The notes below the pieces were generated by a model, which worked only from the letters and a program-made list of their open reading frames with translations, was not told the origin of the DNA and did not search any database. The translations under genes were made by a program, and so were the position numbers. Positions 38,939-47,125 of a stretch of 47,250 nucleotides of DNA are shown here, one piece after another. This DNA is from Verrucomicrobiota bacterium. Its GTDB lineage: Bacteria > Verrucomicrobiota > Verrucomicrobiia > JADLBR01. The DNA lies in NCBI GenBank assembly GCA_029560585.1, contig JAKQKQ010000209.1, positions 1-47,250 of the forward strand. Direction: 5' to 3'. How positions within the stretch are numbered: the stretch's first letter is position 1; every line of letters begins with the position of its first letter.

Positions 38939-40621
38939 TCACGGCGCGGGGCGGAAGTCGCGCAGGCGCCACTCGATCTTGGGTGCACCCCAGTAGCTGT
39001 TTTCGACCAGTGACGCCACGATCTCGAAGGGTTCCTCCGGGATGGTGCGGCCGGCCATCCCAAAGGCCATGGCATCCATGGCGGGGCCATCCTGAGTCAG
39101 ATGCAGCTTGAGGTGGTTTTCGCCCACGACCGTCGGCGGGCGCGCCAAACGGACGCCCCGGACAAGGAACAGCGGCTCGGGATTGCTTTGGCCGAAGGGT
39201 GCCAGCGAAGCCAGCGCAGGCATGAACGTGGCGTCGATGTCGCGGAAGGTGATTTCGGCGTCGATCTTCAGGGGAGCCGTCCTGAGTTCGCCGCGGAGGC
39301 AACTGCCAGCCCATGCGTTGAAGGCCTCGCGGAAAGCGGGGATCGAGGTCTCGCGCACATAGAGGCCCGCCGCCAGAGCATGACCGCCGAAACCCTCGAG
39401 GTGCTCCTGGCACTGGCGCAGTCCCTCCACCAGATGGCAGCCCTCGACGCTGCGCCCGCTGCCCTTGCCGCGCCCGTCCCGATCGATGGCGACGATAAAT
39501 GTGGGCCGCCAGAAGCGCTGCTGCAGGCGCGAGGCGATTAGGCCGATGATGCCGGGGTGCCATGACCGATCGCCCATCACGATGGCGTGGTCGCGGCCCT
39601 CGTCGAAATCGCGCTCCGCGCGGGCCATCGCGCCGGATAGCGCGGCTCTTTCTATCTCCTGGCGCTCGCGATTGCGTGCATCGAGCTCATTCGCGAGCCG
39701 CGATGCCTCGGCCTCGTCTGGAGTCGTGAGGAGGCGGACGGCAGCCATCGCATCATCCAGGCGACCGGCGGCGTTGATGCGCGGGGCGAGCTTGAAGCCG
39801 GTGTCGAAGGTGGTGGGGACATCGCCGACGCGTGCGACCCGGAGGAGTTGGCGGAGCCCCGGTTTGGTGCTGGCGGCGATGCGGGCGAGGCCGGCGCGTG
39901 CGAGGATGCGGTTGTCATCCACCAGTGGCACGATGTCGGCGATCGTGCCGAGGGCCACCAGATCCAGATGATCGCGGAGGTCGATGCAGCGCTCGCCGAT
40001 CACCTTGAGCAGCGCGTGCGCCAGCTTGAATGCGATGCCCGCGGAGCAAAGGTGGTGGTCGTGCTGGCCGCGCTGGGGGTTGACGAATGCGTGGCAGCGG
40101 GGCGTGCGCGCGGGCAGCTGGTGATGGTCCGCGATGATCAGGTCGATGCCCTGGGCGAGCAGCCACTCGGCCTCATCGACGCTGGTGGTGCCGCAGTCCA
40201 TGGCGACGACCAGCGAGGGACGGATCGATTCGCAGCAGCGGTGCAGTGCGGCGAGCGTCAGCCCGTAGCCCTCTTCGAGGCGACGAGGCACGAAGCACTC
40301 GGCCCGGCCACCGAGGGATGTCACGACGTGCCAGATCAGCGATATGGATGTGACCCCGTCGACGTCGTAGTCCCCGTAGAGGGCGATCTGTTCCCGGCTG
40401 CGGATAGCCGCCCAAAGGCGCTCCGCGGCGCGGTCGATGTCGGGCAACCGCATGGGATCGTCGAGATCGCGGAGCCTGGGGTCGAGGAAACGCCGGGCCG
40501 CGTCCGCGGCACCTATGCCGCGATTGTGAAGGATGCGCGCGATGGCGGGGTGCAGGCCGCAATCCCGGGCGAGGGGTTCCGCGGTCGCGCCGTCATCGGC
40601 CAACACCCAGCGGCGTTTCAT
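38939..40621 (-). CDS. recJ: Single-stranded-DNA exonuclease RecJ
   Basis: A 560-residue 5'-3' exonuclease of DNA repair. DHH-family motifs are LYGDYDVDGVTS (81-92; Asp84, Asp86, Asp88), VVAMDCGTT, IIADHHQLP (Asp165, His166, His167), and the DHHA1 domain with GKGSGRSVEGCHLV and GFGGHALAAGL. The C-terminal OB-like part (FGQSNPEPLFLVRGVRLA) is present. Length is normal. Its ATG overlaps the secDF stop (ATGA at 40621-40618), so it is the last gene of the tgt-yajC-secDF-recJ group. Confidence 0.96.
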   Translation of the reverse strand: MKRRWVLADDGATAEPLARDCGLHPAIARILHNRGIGAADAARRFLDPRLRDLDDPMRLPDIDRAAERLWAAIRSREQIALYGDYDVDGVTSISLIWHVVTSLGGRAECFVPRRLEEGYGLTLAALHRCCESIRPSLVVAMDCGTTSVDEAEWLLAQGIDLIIADHHQLPARTPRCHAFVNPQRGQHDHHLCSAGIAFKLAHALLKVIGERCIDLRDHLDLVALGTIADIVPLVDDNRILARAGLARIAASTKPGLRQLLRVARVGDVPTTFDTGFKLAPRINAAGRLDDAMAAVRLLTTPDEAEASRLANELDARNRERQEIERAALSGAMARAERDFDEGRDHAIVMGDRSWHPGIIGLIASRLQQRFWRPTFIVAIDRDGRGKGSGRSVEGCHLVEGLRQCQEHLEGFGGHALAAGLYVRETSIPAFREAFNAWAGSCLRGELRTAPLKIDAEITFRDIDATFMPALASLAPFGQSNPEPLFLVRGVRLARPPTVVGENHLKLHLTQDGPAMDAMAFGMAGRTIPEEPFEIVASLVENSYWGAPKIEWRLRDFRPAP

Positions 40622-42942
40622 GCCACGGCGGGTTTTTCCTCTTCGGATTCAACCACCTGGCGGCGCAGCCACTCATCGCTTCCGCCGGTCCACCAAAGGA
40701 CAATGGGCGAGGCGATGTACAGGGTGGAATAGCTGCCGGCGATCGAGCCGACCAGCCAGGCGAAGGAGAAATCGCGGAGCATGGGTCCGCCGAAAAAGAG
40801 CAGCGACAGGATGGTGATGAACACGGTCAAGTTGGTGAGGACGGTTCGGCTGAGCGTCTCGTTCAGTGCTCGGTTCATCAGCTCGTACAGCGTGCCTTTC
40901 TCCGAGTTGCGCAGGCACTCGCGGACCCGGTCGAAGATCACGATCGTGTCGTTGATCGAGAATCCGGCGATGCCGAGCGCCGAGCCGACGACCGTGAGCG
41001 AGATCTCCTGACCCGTGAGCGGGAAGGCGACGAGGACGATCGCGACATCGTGGATGAGCGCGACGATGCCGCCCACGGCGAAGGACATCTCGAAGCGCGC
41101 GGTGACGTAGATCAGGATGCCGAACAGCGCGAGGAAGAGCGCGATGGCGGACTTCGTGAGGAGTTCCTTGCCGACCACGGGGCCGACGCTGTCAATCGAA
41201 CTCAGGGTGAAGCCGGCCTTGGGCAAGGCGCGCGTTATGGCGTCCGCGGCCTTCTGTCCATCCCCGAACTTGGTCCTGACAAGGTAGGATTCTCCCTGCG
41301 CGCCGGCCGAGCGCTGGGCCTGGATCATGGCGCTGTCGAGACCGGCGTCGGCAAGGGTCTTGCGGACGACCGCGATGTCGGTCGGCGCGGACGCGGTCAG
41401 GGTGACGGCCTCGCCGCCCGCGAAATCGACGCCGAAGCAGGCTTCGCCCCGCGTCTTGAAGGCGATCGCCCCCGCCACGAGCACCGCGATCGAGAACGCG
41501 ATCGCGTACCATCGATATCGCAGCAGGTCGAATTTCGGGTCTATGATGAACTGCCTGGCGGAGAAGGTCCGCATCACGTTCTTGGCCAGGGCCCACTCGA
41601 AGAGGTTTCGGCCCACGATCAGCGCGCCGAAGAGCGTGCCCACGATGCCGAGCGTCAGGGTCACGGCAAAGCCGCGCACCGGCCCAGAGCCGAGATAGAA
41701 CATGATGATCGCCGTGATGATGGTGGTGAGGTTCGAGTCGATGATGGCGCTGAAGGCCTTGTCGAAACCGCCGATGATGGAAGGGCCAAGGGCCTTGCCG
41801 GCCGCGATCTCCTCGCGAACGCGCTCGTAGATGAGGACGTTGGCGTCCACGGCCATGCCGGCGGTCAGGATGACGCCCGCGATGCCCGGGAGCGTCAGCG
41901 TGAATCGGAACTGGGCCATGAGGCCAAAGAGGACGATGAAGTTCGCGGCCAGCGTCAGGACCGCGACGACGCCGGAAAAATGATAATACCAGACCATGAA
42001 CACGATGACCGCGGCGAAGCCGATGGCGGACGCGATCACGCCACTGCGGATCGAGTCGTGCCCGAGCGTGCCGGCGACGGTACGCTCCTCGACGATGCGC
42101 ACGGGCGTGTCGAGGGGGTTCTCGAGGACGCTGGACAGCTCGGTGGCCTCCTGCGGCGTGAAGTCGCCGGTGATCTGCGCCCGGCCGCCGTAGATGGCCT
42201 CGTTGATCCGCGGGGCGCTCTTGAGTTCGCCGTCGAGCACGATGGCCAGCTGGCGGCCGACGTTCTGCTCGGTGATGCGGCCAAACAGCTCTTTGCCCTC
42301 GGGTTTGAACTCGAGCGAGACAAACGACTCGCCGATGGCGCCCTGGGCATGGTAGGCGCGGCGCACGTGCTTGCCGCTCATCTCGGGGCGGCGCTTGACG
42401 AGGTAGCGGCTCTCTTGTTTCTGGCCGTCCTTGTCCTTCTGGGAGGTTTTCATCAGCTCGTAGCCGATCGGCACAGGGCCCCCGGCATCGACCTTCGCAA
42501 GCTCGGCCGCGTTCTCGGGATGCACGAGGCGGAATTCGAGCTGGGCGACGCGGGAGAGCTGATTACGCGTGGTTTGGATGTTCTCCTCGGAGAGGCCGGG
42601 CATCTGGACCATGATGCGGCGCTCGCCGACGGGCTGTATGATGGGTTCCGCGACGCCGAGGTTATCGACGCGTTTGCGCACCACCTCGACCGCCTGCTGC
42701 AGCGCGGCGGGCCTGACCTCTCCGTTGAGTTCCATGAGGAAGGAAGAGCCGCCCTTGAGATCGAGGCCCAGCCGTATCGTCTTGTGCAGCGGGTACGTCG
42801 CGATGATGCAGGTGCAGATGGCGATGACCCACAGTGCGGCGCCGACCTTGCGGCGGGAGCGGTCCTCGGTGGCCGCCAGGTGCCAGACAAACAGGACGAG
42901 GGCCATCAGGCCGCCGAAGAAGATGATCGTTTCCGTGGTCAT
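40618..42942 (-). CDS. secDF: Fused protein-export subunit SecDF
   Basis: A 774-residue membrane protein that uses the ion gradient to complete export through SecYEG. The SecD half has helix 1, the motif IRLGLDLKGGSSFLMEL, the periplasmic P1 domain (about 75-260), and five helices with AVDANVLIYERVREEIA. The SecF half begins near residue 465, with CFGVDFAGGEAVTLT, and ends with the helices containing NDTIVIFDRVRECLRN. Many bacteria have separate SecD and SecF; the fusion is found in several phyla. It starts 11 bases after yajC and overlaps recJ by four bases. Confidence 0.96.
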   Translation of the reverse strand: MTTETIIFFGGLMALVLFVWHLAATEDRSRRKVGAALWVIAICTCIIATYPLHKTIRLGLDLKGGSSFLMELNGEVRPAALQQAVEVVRKRVDNLGVAEPIIQPVGERRIMVQMPGLSEENIQTTRNQLSRVAQLEFRLVHPENAAELAKVDAGGPVPIGYELMKTSQKDKDGQKQESRYLVKRRPEMSGKHVRRAYHAQGAIGESFVSLEFKPEGKELFGRITEQNVGRQLAIVLDGELKSAPRINEAIYGGRAQITGDFTPQEATELSSVLENPLDTPVRIVEERTVAGTLGHDSIRSGVIASAIGFAAVIVFMVWYYHFSGVVAVLTLAANFIVLFGLMAQFRFTLTLPGIAGVILTAGMAVDANVLIYERVREEIAAGKALGPSIIGGFDKAFSAIIDSNLTTIITAIIMFYLGSGPVRGFAVTLTLGIVGTLFGALIVGRNLFEWALAKNVMRTFSARQFIIDPKFDLLRYRWYAIAFSIAVLVAGAIAFKTRGEACFGVDFAGGEAVTLTASAPTDIAVVRKTLADAGLDSAMIQAQRSAGAQGESYLVRTKFGDGQKAADAITRALPKAGFTLSSIDSVGPVVGKELLTKSAIALFLALFGILIYVTARFEMSFAVGGIVALIHDVAIVLVAFPLTGQEISLTVVGSALGIAGFSINDTIVIFDRVRECLRNSEKGTLYELMNRALNETLSRTVLTNLTVFITILSLLFFGGPMLRDFSFAWLVGSIAGSYSTLYIASPIVLWWTGGSDEWLRRQVVESEEEKPAVA

Positions 42943-42953
42943 GGGGGTGGCCG

Positions 42954-43307
42954 TTATGAGCTGGAAGAGGTCTTGCTGCCGCCGGCCTTGGTGACGCTCT
43001 GGACGGCGGAGCGGAGGACCTCGATCTTCACGTTATCCGCGATCTTGATGGTGAGGGTCTTTTCCTTGCGGTTCGTGACCGTGCCGAGGATGCCGCCGGT
43101 TGTCACGACCTCGTCTCCCGTGTCGATGGAGCCGATCATCTTCTCGTGTTCTTTCTGCTTCTTCGTCGAGGAGCGGAACAGCAGGAACATCAGGAGTCCC
43201 AGGATCAGGAGTGGCATCAGCCCGGTCCATGCCGGGGCCGTGGATTCTTGGCCCGCGGGGGCCGAGGGCGCCATAAGCAAAATGGGCGTGCATGCGTCTG
43301 GGGTCAT
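42954..43307 (-). CDS. yajC: SecDF accessory protein YajC
   Basis: A 117-residue protein with an Ala/Pro-rich N-terminal stretch, one membrane helix (about 28-47, WTGLMPLLILGLLMFLLFR) and the small cytoplasmic domain typical for YajC (KKQKEHEKMIGSIDTGDEVV, then TTGGILGTVTN). It helps SecDF in the translocase. The start at 43307 has GAGAGAGA upstream; the longer open frame lies inside tgt and has no YajC character. It lies between tgt (16 bases) and secDF (11 bases). Confidence 0.94.
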   Translation of the reverse strand: MTPDACTPILLMAPSAPAGQESTAPAWTGLMPLLILGLLMFLLFRSSTKKQKEHEKMIGSIDTGDEVVTTGGILGTVTNRKEKTLTIKIADNVKIEVLRSAVQSVTKAGGSKTSSSS

Positions 43308-43323
43308 AGTTCTCTCTCTCTGG

Positions 43324-44481
43324 TCATTCGGCGGTTTCGTCGATGTCACTGCTGGGACCGTGCGCCTGGAATCTGGCTGCGACATCCCGGCGGAACTCTC
43401 CGAAGCGACCGCCCGCGATGGCATCCCGGATCCTGTCCATCAACCGCATGTAAAAATGCAAATTGTGCACCGTCACCAGCCTCAGGCCCAGGATCTCCCT
43501 AGACTTGAGAAGATGGCGAATGTATGCCCTCGAAAACGTTTGGCAAGCATAACAGGCACAATCGGTTTCGATGGGTCCTGGGTCGAGGCTGAAGGGGGCG
43601 TTGTGAAGGTGCAGGAGGCCGTCCTCCGTGAAAGCGCTGCCGTGGCGGGCCATCCGCGTGGGCAGCACGCAATCGAAGAGATCGATGCCGCGCGCGACGA
43701 GTTCCACGATCTGGCCCGGCATGCCGAGCCCCATGGCATAGCGCGGCTTGTCTCCCGGGAGATGCGGTTCCGTTGCCTCGATCGCCTCGTACATCATGGC
43801 CTCGGGTTCACCGACGCTGACACCGCCGATGGCGTAGCCGTCGAAATCCATCACCACCAGCTCGGCCGCGCACCGTGCGCGAAGTCCGGGCGAGGCGCCC
43901 CCCTGGACGATGGCGAAATGGCGCTGGGCTCCGGGGAGAATGCCGCCGCGGTCCCGCGACGCATCGATGAAGCGCCGGGATTCCTTGGCCCATGCGATGG
44001 TGCGATCCACGGCCCTTGCGACGGCGGCGGCATCCGCGGTCCACGGCGGGCATTCGTCGAAGAGCATGGCGATGTCACTGCCGATCACGGCCTGGGCCTC
44101 GAGTGCCTCGCGCGGGCCGAGGAAGAGCGGGGAGCCATCCACGTGGCTGCGGAATGACGCGCCCTCGTCGGATATCGCGCGCAGGGGCGCAAGGCTGAAC
44201 ACCTGATAGCCTCCGCTGTCGGTCAGGATTGGACCTGACCACCCGTTGAAGCGATGGAGGCCGCCGAGTTCCCGGATCGCCCCGAGACCGGGCCGGATCA
44301 TGAGGTGATAGGTGTTGCCCAGAATGATGGGGACGCCTAGCTCGCGAAGCTCCCGCGGGGAGATGCCCTTCACGGAACCCTGGGTGCCGACCGGCATGAA
44401 TGCCGGCGTGGCGAAGTCGCCGCGCGCCGTGCTGATGCGCCCGAGTCGCGCGCGCCCGTCGGTTTTGGTCAGATGGAACAT
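43324..44481 (-). CDS. tgt: tRNA-guanine transglycosylase (Tgt)
   Basis: A 385-residue enzyme that swaps guanine 34 for preQ1 in tRNAs with GUN anticodons, on the way to queuosine. Landmarks are TPAFMPVGTQGSVKGI, ILGNTYHLMIRPG, the base-binding LTDSGGYQVFSL (Asp88), AIVQGG, GYAIGGVSVGE, the nucleophile Asp in LFDCVLPTRMARHGSAF, and the zinc site CACYACQTFSRAYIRHL with a later His. The start is the first ATG, a few residues before the usual domain start. It is the first classical gene of the tgt-yajC-secDF cluster. Confidence 0.96.
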   Translation of the reverse strand: MFHLTKTDGRARLGRISTARGDFATPAFMPVGTQGSVKGISPRELRELGVPIILGNTYHLMIRPGLGAIRELGGLHRFNGWSGPILTDSGGYQVFSLAPLRAISDEGASFRSHVDGSPLFLGPREALEAQAVIGSDIAMLFDECPPWTADAAAVARAVDRTIAWAKESRRFIDASRDRGGILPGAQRHFAIVQGGASPGLRARCAAELVVMDFDGYAIGGVSVGEPEAMMYEAIEATEPHLPGDKPRYAMGLGMPGQIVELVARGIDLFDCVLPTRMARHGSAFTEDGLLHLHNAPFSLDPGPIETDCACYACQTFSRAYIRHLLKSREILGLRLVTVHNLHFYMRLMDRIRDAIAGGRFGEFRRDVAARFQAHGPSSDIDETAE

Positions 44482-44545
44482 GGGCGAACTGTGCCGGGGC
44501 CGACCGGCTCAGCCGAATGGGGCGAGGTTTCTCGCCCGGGAGCGA

Positions 44546-44734
44546 TCAGCGCTGGTTCGGGACCATCCCGCCGAGCATGCCCTGGCCTTCCCATGATTGC
44601 GGGCGGCTCCATGGCAACTGCGAGATCTCTTCCCCCCCCGTCGAGTCCTGCGGCGAGGACGACGCGCAACCGGCGCAACAGATCGCGGCGGCCGCGGCCA
44701 AGCAGAGCCCAAGGAGACGTGCTATCGAACTCAT
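44546..44734 (-). CDS. Small lipoprotein with WEGQG motif
   Basis: A 62-residue protein: a signal peptide with lipobox (LCLAAAAAICCAGC, anchored Cys about 23), a Ser/Gln-rich linker, and a short C-terminal motif QLPWSRPQSWEGQGMLGG. I have seen similar tiny lipoproteins ending in a 'PW-x-RP-x-x-WE' pattern in verrucomicrobial genomes, which makes it a likely real gene despite its size. It stands 64 bases before tgt and 21 bases after the coiled-coil gene, on the same strand. Function unknown. Confidence 0.7.
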   Translation of the reverse strand: MSSIARLLGLCLAAAAAICCAGCASSSPQDSTGGEEISQLPWSRPQSWEGQGMLGGMVPNQR

Positions 44735-44755
44735 GACGGGCGGTGCGCCGCGGGA

Positions 44756-45520
44756 TCAATTAGAGATCGCGATGTCGCCCACCGTTGGGCGGACTTTCTG
44801 GGACGCCTTGACGATGTCGGCCACTGCGGTCTGCGGGTCCACTTTGGCGACCTTGAGTTTGGCGATCGGCTGGTTGCCGCGGACGACGACCATCTCGGCG
44901 TTTTCCGCGAGGCCGCGCTCGCCGCCGACGTTGAGCACGACGAAATTCCACTGGTGGTTGACCGCGACGATCTTGCCCTGGATCCCGGGGGCCGATGGGC
45001 GCCCGGCGGCCGGGGCGCCTGGCGTCACGGCGGCCTGCGCCGCTTTCTCGGCCTTCTCCTGGAGTTTCTTTTGGAGGACGTCGATCTCCTCTTGCGCGAC
45101 TTTGATCTGGTTATCCTTTTGCTTGATGCTCTCGATGATCTGCTCCGGCGTCTGGTCGGGCGGGAACTGCGACTTGAGATTCTCGAGCTGCTGCTTCGCC
45201 TCGGTGGCGCTCGTCTCGGCCGTGGCGAGCTTCCCCTTGGTGTCCGTCAGTTCGGTGTTGGCATCGCTGAGCGACTTTTCAGTGGCGGCCAGCTTGGTCT
45301 CGAGCCCCGAGGCCTTGGATTCCGCGGCCTCCTTCGCCGCGGTCGTGGCCTGCAGTTTGGCCTTTTCCTCATCCAACGATTTCTTTGTGCCGGCGAGCTC
45401 GGTGCTGGTCTGCTTGAGTTCATCGACCTTGGCGGTGAAGTTGGTTTTGGCATTGAACGCGAGCACAGCGGAGGCGATTGCACCGAGGGCAGCGAGCACG
45501 AGTACTAGGGTCTTGGCCAT
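44756..45520 (-). CDS. Membrane-anchored coiled-coil protein
   Basis: A 254-residue protein with an N-terminal membrane anchor (TLVLVLAALGAIASAVLAF, residues 4-22), a long coiled coil (about 28-165, heptads with Lys/Glu/Leu, for example ETKLAATEKSLSDANTEL), an Ala/Pro hinge (VTPGAPAAGRPSAPG), and a small beta domain at the C-terminus (IQGKIVAVNHQWNFVVLNVG, then IAKLKVAKVDPQTAVADIV). The layout resembles cell-shape or envelope-bridging proteins such as MreC, which also joins a membrane helix, a coiled coil and a beta domain, but I see no direct MreC signature. A ribosome-binding site GAGAGAAAG lies upstream. It is probably co-transcribed with the lipoprotein gene downstream. Confidence 0.75.
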   Translation of the reverse strand: MAKTLVLVLAALGAIASAVLAFNAKTNFTAKVDELKQTSTELAGTKKSLDEEKAKLQATTAAKEAAESKASGLETKLAATEKSLSDANTELTDTKGKLATAETSATEAKQQLENLKSQFPPDQTPEQIIESIKQKDNQIKVAQEEIDVLQKKLQEKAEKAAQAAVTPGAPAAGRPSAPGIQGKIVAVNHQWNFVVLNVGGERGLAENAEMVVVRGNQPIAKLKVAKVDPQTAVADIVKASQKVRPTVGDIAISN

Positions 45521-45569
45521 GGGCTCTTTCTCTCTTCAGGTTGAAACTTGTTATGATTTTCCTTGGCAA

Positions 45570-46061
45570 TCAAGTGTTTAGGGGAGTGGTGCGGAGCGTG
45601 TCAACGGCAATTTTTTTCGTTCCATGGGCGGGTGTGCGGGGGCCTTCGGGAGGGCCGGGCGGGCAGGCATCGCGCATCCAGTCGAGCAACCCCTCGGGAG
45701 AAAGCGTCTTTGCGCCGAGGGCCTCCACCGTCGTGCGCTCCTGGATGTCGCCGCTGACGACGACCAGTTCCGAGGGGCGCGGGTGTGACGCCACGGATTT
45801 TTCGATGATGGCATCGGCCGTCTGGTGGCTTCCCGCGTAGCGGATCTCCAGTGTGCCTGGGGCGCGGAATTCGCCGGCGCCCCCGCGGCCGTCAAAGGCG
45901 ACGGAGACACCGATTCCCGAAAAGTCCTGGAATCGCTGGAGCGCGTGGATGAGGGCGCGCCGCGCCGCGCGCGACGCGGGCGCGTGGGGGGCGGCCAACT
46001 GTGGCAGCGAGAACAGGACGCTGTGGCCATCGACCACCAGATGCCGGCAATCGGGGGACAC
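45570..46061 (-). CDS. NYN-domain (YacP-like) putative RNA endonuclease
   Basis: A protein of about 163 residues with the PIN-like NYN fold of YacP/Rae1: VVDGHSVLFSLP with the first acidic residue, ALIHALQRFQDFSGIGVSVA, FDGRGGAGEF (second acidic site), SHQTADAIIEKSVASH and LVVVSGDIQERTTVEALGAK. Such enzymes cut mRNA on ribosomes in Bacillus. The GTG at 46061 was chosen because it starts nine residues before the first beta strand; a CTG overlapping the stop of the small gene upstream, or a TTG at 46217, are possible but less natural. It follows the small basic protein with 20 bases between. Confidence 0.75.
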   Translation of the reverse strand: MSPDCRHLVVDGHSVLFSLPQLAAPHAPASRAARRALIHALQRFQDFSGIGVSVAFDGRGGAGEFRAPGTLEIRYAGSHQTADAIIEKSVASHPRPSELVVVSGDIQERTTVEALGAKTLSPEGLLDWMRDACPPGPPEGPRTPAHGTKKIAVDTLRTTPLNT

Positions 46062-46081
46062 GGAGAGCGTTTGGATGGAGG

Positions 46082-46180
46082 TCAGGAAGCTGCCGCGGCG
46101 CCCTTCCTTGCTTGCCGCCGCCGTTTCTGGCGGGCAACCCGCCTGCGCTTCTTGATTTGCTTGTTGTATTGCTTGCCCAT
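46082..46180 (-). CDS. Small, very basic protein (32 residues)
   Basis: A short frame gives MGKQYNKQIKKRRRVARQKR followed by RRQARKGAAAAS, with 16 Lys/Arg in 32 residues. Starts of the form 'MGK-x-YNK-x-IK-(K/R)RRR' occur in short conserved proteins of Verrucomicrobiota and relatives, so it is probably real. Its charge suggests RNA or ribosome binding, by inference. It lies directly upstream of the NYN nuclease gene on the same strand, and both may act on ribosome-bound RNA. No clear ribosome-binding site is seen. Confidence 0.65.
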   Translation of the reverse strand: MGKQYNKQIKKRRRVARQKRRRQARKGAAAAS

Positions 46181-46248
46181 GGCGGAAAGGAATGCCCGTC
46201 ACTTTTTTTCTTGTCAAGGCCGCGGAATGGGGCGAAAAGTCTCGGAGG

Positions 46249-46953
46249 ATGAAGAGGTTCCTCTGCGCTGTAGCACCCGTGTTGTTCGCCCTGGCGCCGT
46301 GCCACGCGATTCAGTTGCGCCTTACCGACATGGCGGGTCCAGAATTGATCGTCTCTGGCGAGGACGGCGCCGAGGTCAAACGGTTTTCGGCGGGCACGGT
46401 GGGCGAGACGATTGAGGCGGACGGGCAGAAGTTCGTCCTGAGTTTTGGCGAAGATGCGGACGGATCCTGGGTTGCGGTGCTTTCTCCTTCGTCGCCCGAG
46501 CCGAAAGATTTCGAACTCAAAGTCTCCAGCGAACTCCCGGCAATCTTGCGTTCTGTGGAGTCGGGCCTGGTCGGCGCTGTCACCATCAACGGCAGGAAGA
46601 TTCCCGCCGGTATGCTGTGGCTGGCCTCTTCCAACGTGAAGGGACCCGTGGCCATCGCCGCCAAGGAGGAAGCGACGGTGACAGTCCGCTGGGTTGGGCC
46701 AGGCATGTCCGTCGAACCGCGCCAGACCCTGGCCGTCTTCGAGGAGTCGAAGGAGCGTGGCCCCGCCGAGTTCGTTGAATTCGCCCAGCCCGACCCCGGG
46801 ATTCCGCCCGGCCAGATATCGCCGGTGGCGGACCCCGAGATCCTGACGTTGCCGTACGAGCCGGTCATCAATCCCGCCCTCTTGGGGTTCGATTTGGTTA
46901 GCATCAGTCCGCGCATCCACGGCCCCGATATGACCCCCTTCGAGGCGCCTTGA
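46249..46953 (+). CDS. Small exported protein of unknown function
   Basis: A 234-residue protein with a signal peptide (MKRFLCAVAPVLFALAPCHA) and a mature part of beta character: QLRLTDMAGPELIVSGEDGA, FVLSFGEDADGSWVAVLSP, GAVTINGRKIPAGMLWLAS, ATVTVRWVGPGMSVEP. The last 60 residues are Pro-rich (FAQPDPGIPPGQISPVADPE). No cysteines remain in the mature part. The ATG at 46249 was chosen because it opens the signal peptide; a GTG/ATG further upstream would put about 19 hydrophilic residues before it. It is divergent from the small basic protein, 68 bases away. No family recognised. Confidence 0.7.
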   Translation: MKRFLCAVAPVLFALAPCHAIQLRLTDMAGPELIVSGEDGAEVKRFSAGTVGETIEADGQKFVLSFGEDADGSWVAVLSPSSPEPKDFELKVSSELPAILRSVESGLVGAVTINGRKIPAGMLWLASSNVKGPVAIAAKEEATVTVRWVGPGMSVEPRQTLAVFEESKERGPAEFVEFAQPDPGIPPGQISPVADPEILTLPYEPVINPALLGFDLVSISPRIHGPDMTPFEAP

Positions 46954-47062
46954 TGGCGTTCTGCGTTTCTGGGTGAGTCCCGCGTCGGGTTCTGGTGTTG
47001 CCCGAGACCGCTGTGCGATGGATGGGGGGCGGCAAAACTGTGGGCGCGCCGAGGATTTGGGA

Positions 47063-47091
47063 TTGACGGATTGGCGTTAACAGCGTAGGTT
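47063..47091 (+). promoter_or_regulatory. Probable rRNA operon promoter
   Basis: TTGACG at 47063-47068, a spacer of exactly 17 bases, and TAGGTT at 47086-47091. The -10 is weak by consensus, but the spacing and the boxA sequence 22 bases downstream support a strong stable-RNA promoter. Confidence 0.55.
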
Positions 47092-47113
47092 TAAACCCCC
47101 TATTGATGGGGAT

Positions 47114-47125
47114 TGCTCTTTGACA
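47114..47125 (+). promoter_or_regulatory. boxA antitermination site of an rRNA leader
   Basis: TGCTCTTTGACA differs by one base from the E. coli rrn boxA TGCTCTTTAACA, which binds NusB and S10 to prevent early termination. The bases after it (to 47250) are very GC-rich with short hairpins (CCCCCTTTTGGGGG), and no gene is seen. A 16S rRNA gene should start shortly beyond the window's right edge. Confidence 0.7.

Noticed and set aside
41050-44157. A 1035-codon open frame on the plus strand
   Set aside because: It lies antisense to secDF, yajC and tgt, which are certain. Its translation is rich in Asp, Glu, Gly, His and Arg without domain patterns, as expected for the complement of GC-rich coding DNA.
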